A program made the translations under genes and the position numbers. A DNA stretch of 64,000 nt from positions 13,619,161 to 13,683,160 of the forward strand of contig CM070517.1 of assembly GCA_036346375.1 (NCBI GenBank), read 5' to 3'. Below are positions 21,746 to 33,173 of this stretch, piece after piece. This DNA is from Guadua angustifolia (Eukaryota > Streptophyta > Magnoliopsida > Poales > Poaceae). Each line of letters opens with the position of its first letter. The first letter of the stretch is position 1. The notes under the pieces are model-generated. The model saw only the letters and a list, made by a program, of their open reading frames with translations, ran no database searches and was not told where the DNA came from.

Positions 21746-24699
21746 ATGTCTTCTGCTCCTCCCAAGGATGCTCCTTCTTCCGCATCGACCAAGGATTGGG
21801 CCGCTTCCGTGACGACGGATAGGCGGCTGGAGGAACTAGTTCGCGCCAGCATTTTTCCCCCATTGGTGATGCTTTCTGCTCGTCCTGCCGCCGGTGAATC
21901 TTGCCCCACTCCTCGTACTGAAGAAGTGGTTGTCTTCGAATCTTTCTTTTTGCGCGGATTTGGCCTTCCCACATGCCACTTCTTTCGAGGTCTTCTTGAA
22001 TTTTATGGAATTGAATTGACTCACCTCAATCCCAATTCTATCCTTCAAATTGCCATTTTTGTTCACCTTTGCAAAGCTTTTCTTGGCATTTGCCCGCATT
22101 TCAATCTTTTTCGCCACCTTTTCCTACTCAAGCCTTTCCCCAACAAAAATTCCCCCAAAGCCGTTGGAGGCGGCGGGTTCCAGCTGAGGGACGGCCAAAA
22201 GAAAGCCTATTTGGCTATTCCCTTCAAAACCTCGAATAAGAGCTGGCACCAGGAGTGGTTTTATTGTTCCAATCCTAAGCCCCCCTGCCTTCTTTTTCCG
22301 GATCACCACCAAAGCCCTCGGTCAATTGGACATCGCTTCCTTCGGGTGACGGGATGGACCAGGTGATAGACCTTTTAGGAATGATTGCTGAATTGAAGGA
22401 GAACGGGCTCACCGGAGTGGCCATTGTACTCAATTTTGGCTCACGCCGAGTTCAGCCCCTCAAGGAACGGGTTCATCTTGGATATGAACATGAAGGGCCG
22501 AACGATCCTACCCAGGAGGTACCTGAGCCAATTTCAAGGGAGGAGCTTCTTAACCGTGTGGCCGATTTGTTCGCTCCGAGCGTTCGGATCGCCAACGACG
22601 GATGCTCGAGACCCTTTAAGAAATCGAACCCTTCGCCCCCAGTAAGATGCCTCCTCGTTTCCCTGGATTGGGTCTTCTGGTTTTTGCTTGGCTGTAATTG
22701 AACACGCGTCTTGTCTACACTTGCAGGGTCGTGATGCTTTCTTTTCTGACGCGCTGTTGCCCGAGTTTCCGGTGCACAAGAGCGCTAAGCGAAGCTGGCT
22801 TGCCCGTTCCTTGTCCCCGACTCCAAGCGCCAAGAAGAGTAAAGCAACCGAAGCCGAGGACCCCTTAGGAAAGGGAAAAAGTCCAACCGTCTGTGTGTCC
22901 AAGGAAGAGAAGAGGAAGTCGACGGCAAACATGCACCCGACTGGAGGCCCGAAGGTTCGGGACTCGGCAGTCGCGTGCCCTCCTCTTGCAACTTCATCAT
23001 CTTCAAGTCAATCTGTGACCCCAGTGGCCCTTGAGCCCCCGGCCCGACACTCGGTTGACAACGTGCCTTCGCCTCCGCGCCCGACCAGGGACCCTTTGTC
23101 CCCCGCTCCAAGTGTGCAGACTAGTTCTTCTACCGACGGTGCTTCTGCCCGAAAGAACTCGGCATTCAAAATAACGAGATCCGGTAGGTTGGTTTCCTTG
23201 TTCATTCTTCCTTCTTCCTTCGGGTCATGTCCTGACTGATTCCTCCTTCAGAGAGCCTACCAGCAAGATTCTTGTGGATACGCCACATCAGGAGCCCCAG
23301 AGAGCGGTTGTTGAAGACGCCGTAGGCGCACCTAAAGCCCGTGCGCCGGATGTGGCTGAGCCCACCGCCGCGGGGCAATCGACAATAGTTCCATCGCTTG
23401 CCACCGCAGCCGTGAACATCGAGGTTGGCTCGGGCCTGACTAGCCCCCGGCCATCGACTCCTCCTGAGCCGTCTAGTCAAAATGCGCCTTCAGAGGCGGC
23501 CGTCGATCCTGCCACTGATCCTCTACCAGAAGAGCTTCCCCAGCCCACTCGCCACCGCCAGAAGAGCTCCCTCAGCCTCCCCGCCCAAATTCTCCGATAC
23601 GGGTTGCCTTCTTCGACAAATATGACAATGGGAGGAACTTTGATGATGAGGACGAGGCTGAGGAGTGGGCGTCGTTCCGTGACGCCGCTTTTACCTGTTA
23701 TCGTCTTGGCGGCGTGAGTTGCTTATGCTGAGCTATTTTTAGGTATCTCCTTTTTATTGTCTGTGGTGCGCGGTGCGTCTTCATGGTTCCTGTCGCCGTC
23801 CTCAGCGCTTGGCAGAATGTGCTCAAGACCAGAACGCCCTGATCCAAGAATTACTTCCGAGAACCAAGATGAGGAAGTACTACGAAGCCGAGGTCGAGCG
23901 AGTTCGCGTCCGATTGCAGGAGGAACTCAACCGGGCTCGGATCGAGAACCGAGAGGAACTGGAAAAACTCCGGGCCTAGGTCTCCGAGTTCAAGGCAGAG
24001 AAACTGAATCTGACATCTTCCCTTGATGGTAATTCCTTTGTCTGACTGCATTGGTCCGAATTTTAGCTTTTTACTTCCTGACTCGCCCTTCCCTGTCTTG
24101 ACTTCGGTTTTCGCTGCTGCAGATCTTCGGGTAAAGCTTAAGTCCTCCAACGAGAAGGTCGAGAAGCTAAAGAAGTCTGAAGAGGAAGCCAAAGCTGGGA
24201 CGGCAAAGCTAGAGAGAGAGCTGGAAGGTTTACTCCCGACTATTTTTTGTTTCCATCTTGCGTTTGGCTGCAACCTTGAACTAATCCATTGGTCATGCGA
24301 TTGCAAGTCAACTTCATAAGCCCAATATTGTGCTCTTGACGAGAAGATCAAATCCACTGAGCTGCGAGTTGATAGGATACAGGAGGGCTCCGAAAAAATG
24401 CTACGGATGTTGAGTCTTGATGAGGCCGGGCCCAGCGATGTTCCATATGACGTGGACACCATGATCCAGCGGCTGGCAGAGGGACCCAAGAAGTTGGTGG
24501 CACACTTGAAGGAGGTAGCGACCACAAGCGCCTGCCAAGCGTTGGCCATAGTGAAATCCCTGTATCCCTGAATGGAACTCGAGGCGATCAAGGAGGGCTT
24601 CGCCTGCACTGTTGACGACGATCGAGCGCTTGCCCTTGTTGACGAGGTTAGGGACACCGCCTCTGCTTTAGTTGAAAACTTGGATTTGGGTGCCATGTA
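21746..24699 (+). pseudogene. Antisense gene 1 of Tat-A: PF04195-like, multi-exon, coiled-coil tail
   Basis: The first exon starts MSSAPPKDAPSS and contains the motif block FFLRGFGLPTCHFFRGLL, FYGIELTHLNPNSIL, which matches the family called 'putative gypsy type transposon' (PF04195). The frame shifts near 22290-22350 and continues as MDQVIDLLGMIAELKENGL. Later segments have plausible introns: acceptors near 22725, 23251, 23801 and 24122, donors near 23183, 23713 and 24029. They encode a Ser/Pro-rich middle and a Glu/Lys-rich coiled coil (for example KKSEEEAKAGTAKLEREL). The reading ends VENLDLGAM at 24699. Function is unknown. Exon borders are inferred by eye. The homologue in Tat-B is at 54740-57600. 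Confidence 0.65.
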
Positions 24700-24835
24700 A
24701 ACATTGTATTCTGAGATTTGTGCTGCACTTGCTCTTTTTGCCGACTGGAGAAATGCTTGATTATTCGTGCTATGTCTTGCTTTTGAATGCTATAGCTGAG
24801 GAACCTTTTTTCTTTTGGGGTCGAACTTGATTTAG

Positions 24836-25075
24836 AAGGTACCCAATTCCCGTCTTCAACACGGTCATTGGCTTTCGGCCCATCGTGGGGCATACCGTAA
24901 CCTAAATTGAACTCGGCCCATCTTGAGACTTCTGTTATATAGCAATTATCGTGCGCATCGCCTGGTCCATCTCGAGACGTGCGCTAGGTCATACCTAGTT
25001 CACACGGAAGGTGAAGCGTTTCCCGCTCAAGGCAGAGGCTGACGTCTCTCCTTATAAGGGTGAGTCCCGCCTCGA
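24836..25075 (+). promoter_or_regulatory. Second copy of repeat and promoter, upstream of antisense gene 2 (Tat-A)
   Basis: The segment repeats features found upstream of antisense gene 1: the core TCGGCCCATCGTGGGGCATACC (24876), then a stretch matching GAAGGTGAAGCGTTTCCCG, then a TATA-like box CTTATAAGGG at 25051-25060, then CTGCGCACTACC. The corresponding features of gene 1 are at 21390-21630. So the promoter region seems to have been duplicated within the element. Confidence 0.6.
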
Positions 25076-25279
25076 ACGCAGCGACCTGCTGCGCACTACC
25101 ACAATCTAGCTACCTCTTCATCTTCTTTCTTCTCGCGCTCCCTCGTCCACCACTTTGGAGCTTGCGCCCGTACGTCTTCTTGATCTGCGCTAGTTTTGCG
25201 TTTGTATAAGGATGTAACCGCTGCGTGAGCGATCACCCTTCTCTAAGTTCTTTTTCTTGCTTTTTCCTTCAGATTCTTC

Positions 25280-25573
25280 ATGGCGTCTTCCCCCGAGCTT
25301 TTCCTGTCCGACGACGAGGCCCCGCCGTCTCCACCCCCGGTGGATGAGCCGATGTTCGATTTCGACGACGAGGGTCCTCCGCCTCCTGCCGAAGAAGAGG
25401 ACGACCTCGCCGAGCTCTGGGCTCTATATGAGCTGGCCATGGCCGAGGTTGCGGAGATGGAGGCTGTGGCCCGAGACACCGCCGCCATCGACGTCTTGAT
25501 CGAGGTCGTTCCGAAGCTCATCAAGGCTCGGGACACCCTCATTAAAGCCATAGGGCGCGTGCGCCGGGCGTAG
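25280..25573 (+). CDS. Antisense gene 2 of Tat-A: 97-codon acidic protein of unknown function
   Basis: Intact frame, ATG at 25280, stop at 25571-25573. The N-terminus is acidic and proline-rich (SDDEAPPSPPPVDEP, FDFDDEGPPPPAEEEDDL); the rest is probably helical (LYELAMAEVAEMEAVARD, then DVLIEVVPKLIKARDTLIKAIGRV). No signal peptide or membrane segment. A splice acceptor (CTTTTTCCTTCAG) lies eight bases before the ATG, so a leader intron starting after about 25145 is likely. A homologue of exactly the same length lies in Tat-B (54404-54111, minus). I do not recognise the family. Conservation of length and frame between two otherwise decayed elements suggests a real product. Confidence 0.7.
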   Translation: MASSPELFLSDDEAPPSPPPVDEPMFDFDDEGPPPPAEEEDDLAELWALYELAMAEVAEMEAVARDTAAIDVLIEVVPKLIKARDTLIKAIGRVRRA

Positions 25574-26193
25574 TTTTTTTTATTTCTGCAAAAAATTAGT
25601 AATGTAATATTTTGGCGCATATGGACTTCAAGCGCTTGGGACAATATTATCTTATGTAATATTATCTTAATGGTGCATGCCCTTTCTTTTTCCCTTTTTG
25701 ATCTTTCGACCTTCCCGAGTGGTTTTCTTCGTCCCTTATGTTTAAGCGCCTTGACAAACTAGTCTAGCTCCCAAGCGTCGTGAGTTGGCGCATGGCCCTT
25801 CTCCCCAGGCACACTTTTTATTGGGTAGCTAGATTTTGTCGTTCATGTGTCAGGCTTTCACAATCAAGAACTAAAACACTCGAACTTAATCGCGATCGTT
25901 AGGGAAAAGGAAGGATAGCAGATGATTCACAAGAAGGGTTGCGCATGCGCAACACTATTAGGTGTAGCCCCCGACTTACTGCTTAATTGAGCATCAATTG
26001 AGTAGCAAATCAAGAAAAACTTTATTCGTGAATGATGTTCTTAATGTAAGAAATAGTAAATGACCCAGAAGTATTGCGCATGCGCAACACTATTAGGTGT
26101 AGCCCCTGACTTACTGCTTAATTGAGCATCAATTGAGTAGCAAGTCAAGAAGAAAAACTTTATTTATGAACAACATAGCTAATGTACAATATT
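25574..26193. repeat. Convergence zone of Tat-A with duplicated palindrome unit
   Basis: Between the end of antisense gene 2 and the end of pol lies a unit of about 130 bp present twice (about 25928-26045 and 26065-26185). Each has the palindrome TTGCGCATGCGCAA, then ACTATTAGGTGTAGCCCC, then a stretch with CTTAATTGAGCATCAATTGAG. The first copy holds the full 16 bp palindrome GTTGCGCATGCGCAAC at 25938-25953; the second at 26074-26087 keeps 14 bp. Tat-B has one copy (53690-53785). Confidence 0.8.
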
Positions 26194-28100
26194 TTAAGAG
26201 TAAAAACGACGTAGCTGCTATATGTTCCATGAGTTGCTAATGATAGCGCCGTCTTCCCGCTTAAGTATGTAAGCCCCCGGTCGCGTCACCTCATCGACGA
26301 TGTAGGGGCCTTCCCAGCTCGGAGAGAGATTGTGCTCGCGCTTTTGATTTTTTATTAAGACCAGATCTCCTTGAGAAAAGGCGCGGCCTCGTACATTTCG
26401 GTCGTGGTAATGGCGCAGGCCCTAGAGGTATTTGGCCGACTGGACTGCCGCGACTTCCCTGGACTCCTCCAATCGATCGATATCTTCTATCCTGCTCTCC
26501 TCCGACTCGGCCTCCTTGTGATTCCGAATCCGAGGGGATCCGAATGTCAATTCGGTGGGTAAGACCGCTTCTAAGCCATATACTAGGAAAAAAGGTGACT
26601 TCCCGGTAGCCCTGCTAGGAGTAGTTCTCAGCCCCCAGAGTACCGAGGGCAATTCTTTTACCCATCGAGTAGCATACGGTTTGAGGCGATCAAAAATCCT
26701 TGCTTTTAAACCTTGCAAAACCATGCCATTCGCTCGTTCCACCTGACCGTTGCTTTTTGGATGAGCCATGGAGGCGAAGCAAATTTTGATGCTGAGTTCA
26801 TCGCACTAGTCTTGAAATTCTTCACATCGGAATTGAGTTCCGTTGTCTGTGATGATCCTGTTTGGTACGCCGAATCTTACCACAATTTCCTGGAAGAATT
26901 CTTTGGCTTTGGCCGTCGTGATTGTGGCGACAGGTTTTGCCTCGATCCACTTGGTGAATTTATCAATGGCAACGAATAGATGAGTGAAACCGCCTTTAGC
27001 TTTCTTCATGGGGCTGACCATGTCGAGCTCCCAGACTGCAAACGGCCAGGTGATCGGAATGGTTTGTAACTCTTGTGCCGGCACGTGTATTAGGCAAGCG
27101 AAGAACTGGCAGCCCTCGCAGGTGCGAACGATGTCCTCCGCGTCGGATACGGCAGTCGGCCAAAAGAAGCCTTGACGATAAGCCTTGCCCACCAGGGTGC
27201 CTGACGCCGCATGATGCCCGCAAATCCCTGAGTGGATTTCTCTGAGAAGACTCTTCCCTTCTTGCTCTGATATGCAGCGCCTTAGGACTCGGGAGGCGCT
27301 CTTTCGGAAGAGCTCCCCACCGACTACCACGTAGCTCTTACTCCGGCGTGTGATGCGCTCTGCCTCTACGCGGTCTTCGGGTAGCTTGTCTTTTAACAAG
27401 TAGTTTTGGAAAGGAGCTGTCCTATTAGAATTGATGACTAAAACTTCTTCTTCGGCCGGTGCTTCTTCTGATTTGCTTGGCTCCTGTTGTTGGCTTATTG
27501 AAGGTTTATGGAGCTCTTCAACAAATACCCCAGGCGGTATTGTTGCCTGATTGGAGCCTAGCCTCGCGAGTTCATCTGCTGCTTCGTTGTCATAGCGGAG
27601 CACGTGAATGAGTTCCAGCCCGTCGAACTTGTCTTCGAGCTTCCTCACTTCTTGGCAATATGCAGCCATGTTGTCTCCAACACACGACCAGTCTTTTTGC
27701 ACTCGGCGGCGTTGTTTGACGTCGGAAAATGGAGCTGAAGGACATACTTCAAACGCTCGCCCATCGGAGAGATGAGCACCACACCAGCCCCCGCGCCACT
27801 GAGCATGAGGGAGCCGTCAAAATACATTGTCCAGTACTCGAGTTCTTCAGTTGTCGTGGGGGTATGTAATTCCACCCACTCAGCGGTGAAGTCGGCAAGT
27901 ACTTGAGATTTTATCGCCGTTCATGGCTGAAGGAGATTTCAAAAGCCCCAAGCTCGAGCCCATTTGCAATTAGCCCGATGGCTTCGGTTGTAGAGTATAT
28001 CCCCAATCGGAAAAGAGGTGACCACCGAAATCGAATGCTCTTAAAAGTAGTGCTTGAGTTTGCGAGAAGTAAGCAGTACAGCATACAATAGTTTTTGTAC
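26194..28100 (-). pseudogene. Tat-A pol: RNase H and integrase
   Basis: Read leftwards: an RNase H-type domain (27875-27600; YFDGSLMLSGAGAG, then FDGLELIHVLRYDNEAADELARLG), the integrase zinc domain (HSGICGHHAASG ... CEGCQFF near 27190-27100), and the catalytic core (FTKWIEAKPVATI, IITDNGTQF, then after 26806 the piece AHPKSNGQVERANGMVLQG). The C-terminal region (SPSWEGPYIVD, QLRRFYS) ends with TAA at 26194. A 298-codon frame (27702-26806) is still open. A TAG stands near the very end just before QLRRFYS, and a frame break near 26800 splits the core. Confidence 0.85.
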
Positions 28101-29390
28101 CTACGGATATCGCACCTTGGATTCGCCCAGCACCTCGCTGATGAAATAAACCGGTCGCTGGACCTTCTGAAGGTGCCCTTCTTCCTTCCGCTCTACCACA
28201 ATTGCAGCACTGACTACATGAGTCGTTGCAGCGATGTAAAGCAAAAGGGGTTCTTCGGGCATTGGTGGGACCAGCACCGGCGGTGATGACAAGAATGCCT
28301 TGAGTTCTTCGAAAGCTTGTTGTGCCTCGGCCGTCCATTGGAAGTTGCCCTGCTTCTTCAGAAGTTTGAAAAAGGGCATTCCCCGCGAACCCAGGCGGGA
28401 AATGAACCTACCGAGTGCCACCATACACCCCGTGAGCTTCTGGACATCTTTCTGGTTAGCCAGAGGCTTCATCTTTAGGATAGCATTGATTTTCTCTGAA
28501 TTTGCCTCGATGCCCCACTGAGACACAATGAATCCGAGCAATTTTCCTGAGGGAACTCCGAAGACACATTTTTCCGGGTTAAGCTTTATCTTGTAAGCCC
28601 TTAAACTTTCAAATGTCTCGGCCAAGTTGGATATGAGGTCCTCCTTTGCACGGGACTTGACGACGACATCATCCACATACGCCTCCACGTTGCGTCCGAT
28701 TTGGGTGTGAAAGCATCGCTGTATTGCACGTTGATAGGTTGCACCAGCGTTTTTCAAACCAAACGGCATTGTGACATAGCAAAATGCCCAAAACTGAGTG
28801 ATGAACGAAGTTTTGATGCAATCTTCTTCTTTTAGCCTGATTTGGTGATACCCTGAGTAGGCATCTAGAAAGCTGAGGAGTTCCAGCCTGCCGTTGAATC
28901 TACCACCTGGTCAATGCGGGGCAGCCTGAAAGGATCTTTCGGACATGCCTTGTTAAGATCGGTATAATCAACACACATATGCCAGCTTTTATTCTTTTTG
29001 CGAACAAGAACTGGGTTCGCTAGCCAGTCGGGATGATACACTTCTTTTATAAAACATGTCGCTAAAAGCTTAGTGATTTCTTCCCTGATGGCCTCCCGGC
29101 GATCTTGAGCAAATCATCGGAGCCGTTGCTTGATGGGCTTCGCCATCTCGTCCACATTGAGAGAATGCTCGATCACCTCCCTAGGGACACCGGGCATGTC
29201 AGATGGTTTCCACGCAAAAATGTCCCGGTTGGCCCGAAGAAAGGTGACAAGTGCGTCTTCCTATTTGGGGTTGAGATCTGTCCCGATCAAAGCCGTTTGA
29301 GCCGAGTTGGACGGGTCAAGGATTACCTTCTTAGTCCCCTCGTCAGGCTTCATGCTTGCCTTGGCTTGTTTCTTGACCGGCACTTCTCCT
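28101..29390 (-). pseudogene. Tat-A pol: reverse transcriptase
   Basis: The open part 28769-28101 (222 codons) contains MPFGLKNAGATYQRAIQ, the catalytic AYVDDVVVKS and the thumb/connection region (KLTGCMVALGRFISRLG, RPVYFISEVLG). The upstream fingers region (29200-28770) reads in broken frames. A TAG codon stands at the boundary between protease and reverse transcriptase (NPK then TAG then ED), at the same place as in Tat-B. Confidence 0.85.
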
Positions 29391-31952
29391 TCATCCTGCT
29401 AATGTGCAGCTGCCTGTCGGATCTTCTCCCTGTCGGCTGCTGCCTCTTGAGTTTCGGCCATCTCGCAGCTTTCTCTGTCGCACACGAATGGTACTGGCGT
29501 CGCCATGACACGAGATAACGCCCTTCGGCCCTGGCATCTTCAAGACGAGATAAGTGTAGTGGGGCACGGCCATGAACCTGGCAAGTCCTGGCTTTCTCAA
29601 GATGGCGTGGTATGCGTGCGGAAATCGACTTCGCCGAAGTTGAGGTACTCGTCGGTAATTTTCTTTGGTCCCAAACATGGCTGGCAAAGTGATTTGCCCG
29701 AGCGGGACCGAAGAGGTTTTGGGAATTACTCCATGGAACGGTGATGAACCCCGCTTTAGCTCGGAGCGAGGAATCTTCATGTCGTCGAAGGTTTTGGAGA
29801 AGAGGATGTTGAGTCCACTCCCACCGTCAACCACACCGCAGGTTTAACATCGCGAACCACAGGGTCCAACACCAGAGGATATCTTCCGGGATAGGGGATG
29901 TGATCCGGATGATCCGAGCGATCAAAAGCAATCGGGGCCTCGGACCATCTAAGGTACTGAGGAGTTGCTGGCATGACTGCGTTGATGTCTCGAGCAGTAA
30001 GCTTTTGCTTTCGCTTGGACTCATAAGCCATCGAGGCTCCATAGATGTAGTTGAGCTCGTGTTCCGTCTTCTGATACTCACCCTCACCATCTTCAGGGGG
30101 ATCTTTTTTTTTATTTTCTTCATCTTTTGCTTCGCCCTTGGCCGACGGCTTTCTGGATTCCTTGGCGAACCTCCTCAAAGTGAAGCAATCCTTCGCAGCA
30201 TGTTTCCCCTTAGGATGGAAAGGGCAAGCTGCCTCCATTACCGCATTATAGTCATCTGTGCGCGGCACGCGTGTCGGCCCTGCTCGGCCGCCGCCACAAT
30301 TTCTTCAGGCTTTCGCTTCCTGTCACGCTGCCTGGAGGACTCGGCGTGATCCTTCTTATCTTTATGCCGTGGGGGGATCGTCTTGTCGTTCAGCCAAGGC
30401 ATCCGAGGCTGTTGCATAGCGGTCTGCCAATTCAAACATCTCCCTTACCGCGGTCGGCGGCTTCCGGGACATCTTCTTAATCAGATCGGGGTCGTTGACG
30501 CACCTCTGGAATGCCGCAATGACTGCTGCTTTTGAAATATCCCTGATTGTGTTCTTCTTTTGCATGAAGCGTCGAATAAACTCTCGGAGTGTTTCGCTCC
30601 TTTTCTGGCGAAGTTGATACAGGTCCCATTGAGTTCCAGGTCGTTCGTAAGTACCCTGGAAGTTGGTGATGAACTGCTCACAAAGATCTCCCTAGGAATC
30701 TATAGAGTCGCTGGAAGTCCGGTGAGCCAGGCTTGAGCTGAAGGAGTAAGCATGACCGGCAGGTAGTTGGCCATCACGTTGTGATCGCCCCCTGCCACCA
30801 TGATCGCAAGGGAATAAACTTGCAGCCAAGCTTCTGGATCTCTTTCTCCGTCAAACTTGGTAATGCCCTTAGGGTTGAATCCTTCAGGCCAAACCACTCG
30901 ACGGAGCCGAGAGGTGAAGGCTCGGATGCCCTCAATAGGCCCATCGCTGCGCCGCCGTGGGGAACGCCGATGAGGTGATCTAACTCGGCGGTCTTCACAT
31001 TCACCTTTGTCGCGGTGGAGATAACTTCTGCGATCGTCCCGGTCGTCGTGGCGAATGCCAAAAAGTTCATAATCATCTTTGCGCCTACGGCGCTCTTCAT
31101 CCTCCCCGTCTCGCCGTCTGGCATTTAGATCAACTCGGAGGTCACGGTTGATGCTTCACCGGGCGTCTTCTCCTCGTCGAAGCTCACGCTTGGCACGACT
31201 GCGAGCTGTATTGCTACTAGCAACCTACGAGTTGACTATGTGGGTACGGGAGTGCTCCTTCTCCCCTGGCTCCTCCTGGTGTTGCTGAATTGCTGCCGCC
31301 GTCACCATGGCCTGAACTTGGGCCACGATCGGCGTAGATGGGTTGTCGGAACCGAGCATTGGCCCCAATGTGTCGAGGAGCGTCTTGGAAGCGACGATAT
31401 TCTGTTGGGGAGTATGAAAAACCGACTGGTTCCCCATCTTCATCTGCAAAATTTCTTCTTTAACATTACGGCCTCTATTCCGAAGCGACTTTGCGTGGCC
31501 TTCTTGACGAAGGCAATCGGTCTCTACCGCATTCGCAGCATCCTTCTGTTGCTGGGAATCAGTTTGCGGATCTTCGATTACGAAAACGCCGCAAAAGCCC
31601 TAAAACTTTTCCACCCTGCCTTTTGGATCAGAAGAACAAGAGGATAGGTGGGACTGACCTTCAGATCCGAGTGGTTCTCTGGCATTCTTGACCACTCGGG
31701 ACTCATCATTAGCCGGCTCTTGCTCAAGACGGGGAACAAACTTTTGGCTTACCGTCCGGAGACAGATGGCCATGCCTGACCCAATCCGAGTGCTTGGCTG
31801 GCTAGGAGAACAGCAGAATCGCTTCCAGATTGGATCTGATCCAAATCCGAAAGGGTGAGTTGGCCAAAATCGTCGGCGATAAAATCCAGACTTCCGAAAC
31901 GGAACGCCTGGGCCAGCACGAAGGTGGCCATGTCTTCGTTGAAAATCGCCAT
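29391..31952 (-). pseudogene. Tat-A gag and protease
   Basis: The start is the ATG at 31952. The gag core (31450-30480) has FDGERDPEAWLQVYSLAI, NVMANYLPVML, AWLTGLPA and MQKKNTIRDISKAAVIAAF. A zinc-finger-like motif CPFHPKGKHAAKDC (CX2HX4HX4C, a variant of the usual CCHC) lies near 30230. The retropepsin has VDGGSGLNILFSKTFDDMKI (29834-29775). Several frameshifts break the frame. Confidence 0.8.
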
Positions 31953-31980
31953 CAAGCTTGCTGAGATTGATCTTAACGCA

Positions 31981-32000
31981 GCCCCTACCTGGTGCGCCAA
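31981..32000 (-). other. Tat-A primer binding site
   Basis: The minus strand reads TTGGCGCACCAGGTAGGGGC, one base after the LTR end. Tat-B has nearly the same site (36217-36236). The site type is common in RIRE2-like elements; I do not assign the tRNA. Confidence 0.7.
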
Positions 32001-32001
32001 C

Positions 32002-32467
32002 TGTCGATGTTTGTTGTCGGCAATAATGAAAAGGGGGCTAGGCGCTGGATCCAAACTTGATGATAGCACAAGACACCGGATGTATACAGGTTCGGGCTCT
32101 CACGGTGGAGATAATACCCTAGTCCTGTGCTCTGGAATTATATGTGGCTAGCTAATTGCTGATGAGATTGTGTATCAATGTTCCCCCGCCCCTCCCTTTA
32201 TATAGCAGAGGAGGGTGGTTACAAAAGAGAGTCCTAAACGGATACAAAGCAGAGATTATAACTATGTTCTTATCCATATCGTAACGGTCTAGATTACAAG
32301 CGCATCCTACCTAATCCGAGTCGGTTGCCATCTCCAGGACTTCCTTCTTGGGCACGTCTTAGCACGCCCCTAGTGACTTCTATCTTTCTGCAATCGGCCC
32401 GACCCATCCATGCCCGGTTGGGCCTCGTTGGCCTGCCATGCAGACACCTGGACGTATATATCCCACA
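32002..32467 (-). mobile_element. Tat-A 5' LTR (right)
   Basis: 466 bp. In element direction it starts TGTGGGATATATACG and ends AACAAACATCGACA. A TATA box on the minus strand (CTATATAAAGG) lies near 32197-32206. Confidence 0.88.
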
Positions 32468-33140
32468 CCATGACTCTTTCCGGTCCATATCTCATATGTT
32501 GTGTTCTCTATTGATTTGGATGGAACCCTGTTAATAGTGAACGCAGCTGTTTCTAGAGCAAATCCCCAAAAGAATAATGGTAGATCACTTTGGCTCATCA
32601 TTGACCGAACCTGTCTAACAAAGTTCGCTTCCATCATTCAGATACCCCATTCCATTGAAGCGTTCCCGATGGTGTAAGCTGTGAAACAATTCCACATTGC
32701 TTTAAATGATCACCAAACTCTTAGCTCAAATATTCTCCTCCATGATCCGATCGTAAAGCTTTGATTGTCTTGCCAAGCTGATTTTGTACCTCATTCTGAA
32801 ATTCCTTGAACTTTTCAAAGAATTCAGACTTGTGCCTCATTAAGTAGATGTAACCATATCTACTAAAGTCATCGGTAAAAGTTATGAAATACTAAAAACC
32901 ACCTCTGGCCATTGTGCTCATCAGTCCACATACATCCATATGTATAATGGCCTACAAGTCGCTTGCCCTCTCCCCTATACCAGAGAAAGACGTCTTAGTC
33001 ATCTTGCCAAGCAAACAAGATTCACATGTTTCAAATGATTCAAAATCAAATGAATCTAGAAGACCATCCTTATGGAGTTTCATTACACGTTTCTCATTTA
33101 TATGACCTAAGCGACAATGCCAAATGTAAGTGGGATTCAA
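32468..33140 (-). pseudogene. Copia integrase, N-terminal and core part
   Basis: The pre-integrase/zinc region has WHCRLGHINEKRVMKL and CESCLLGKMTKTSF (33120-32985), the HHCC-type finger of copia integrase. A broken core follows, with MMEANFVRQVRSMMSQSDLP and FFWGFALETAAFTINRVPSK, ending ENTTYEIWTGKSHG at the Tat-A insertion. The remaining integrase continues at 20523. Frame breaks occur near 32945 and 32640. Confidence 0.85.
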
Positions 33141-33173
33141 ATCATTAGGCCGAAGTCTCTTAGCATTTATGTT

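Larger units (their letters stand above)
20524..32467 (-). mobile_element. Ty3/gypsy element Tat-A (RIRE2-like), with antisense genes
   Basis: Two LTRs of about 465 bp flank an 11 kb interior. The primer site is at 31981-32000 and gag-pol runs on the minus strand from 31952 to 26194. Between pol and the 3' LTR lie two plus-strand genes. Domain order PR-RT-RH-IN is gypsy; long 3' space with antisense genes points to the Tat lineage. Target duplication is CCAGG (20519-20523) versus CCATG (32468-32472), one mismatch. The insertion splits the copia pol gene. Confidence 0.88.

Noticed and set aside
25051..25060. A host gene promoter near 25 kb
   Set aside because: The TATA-like box is part of a repeat duplicated within Tat-A and is followed by an element-encoded frame, so a host origin of the transcript is not needed.
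25921..26190. CRISPR-like array because of the repeated palindromic unit
   Set aside because: Only two units, long and nearly identical throughout, in a plant retrotransposon. There are no spacers.
20519..32472. Tat-A as an element without target duplication
   Set aside because: With the LTR end set at CCCACA rather than CCCA the flanks become CCAGG and CCATG, which match at four of five positions.
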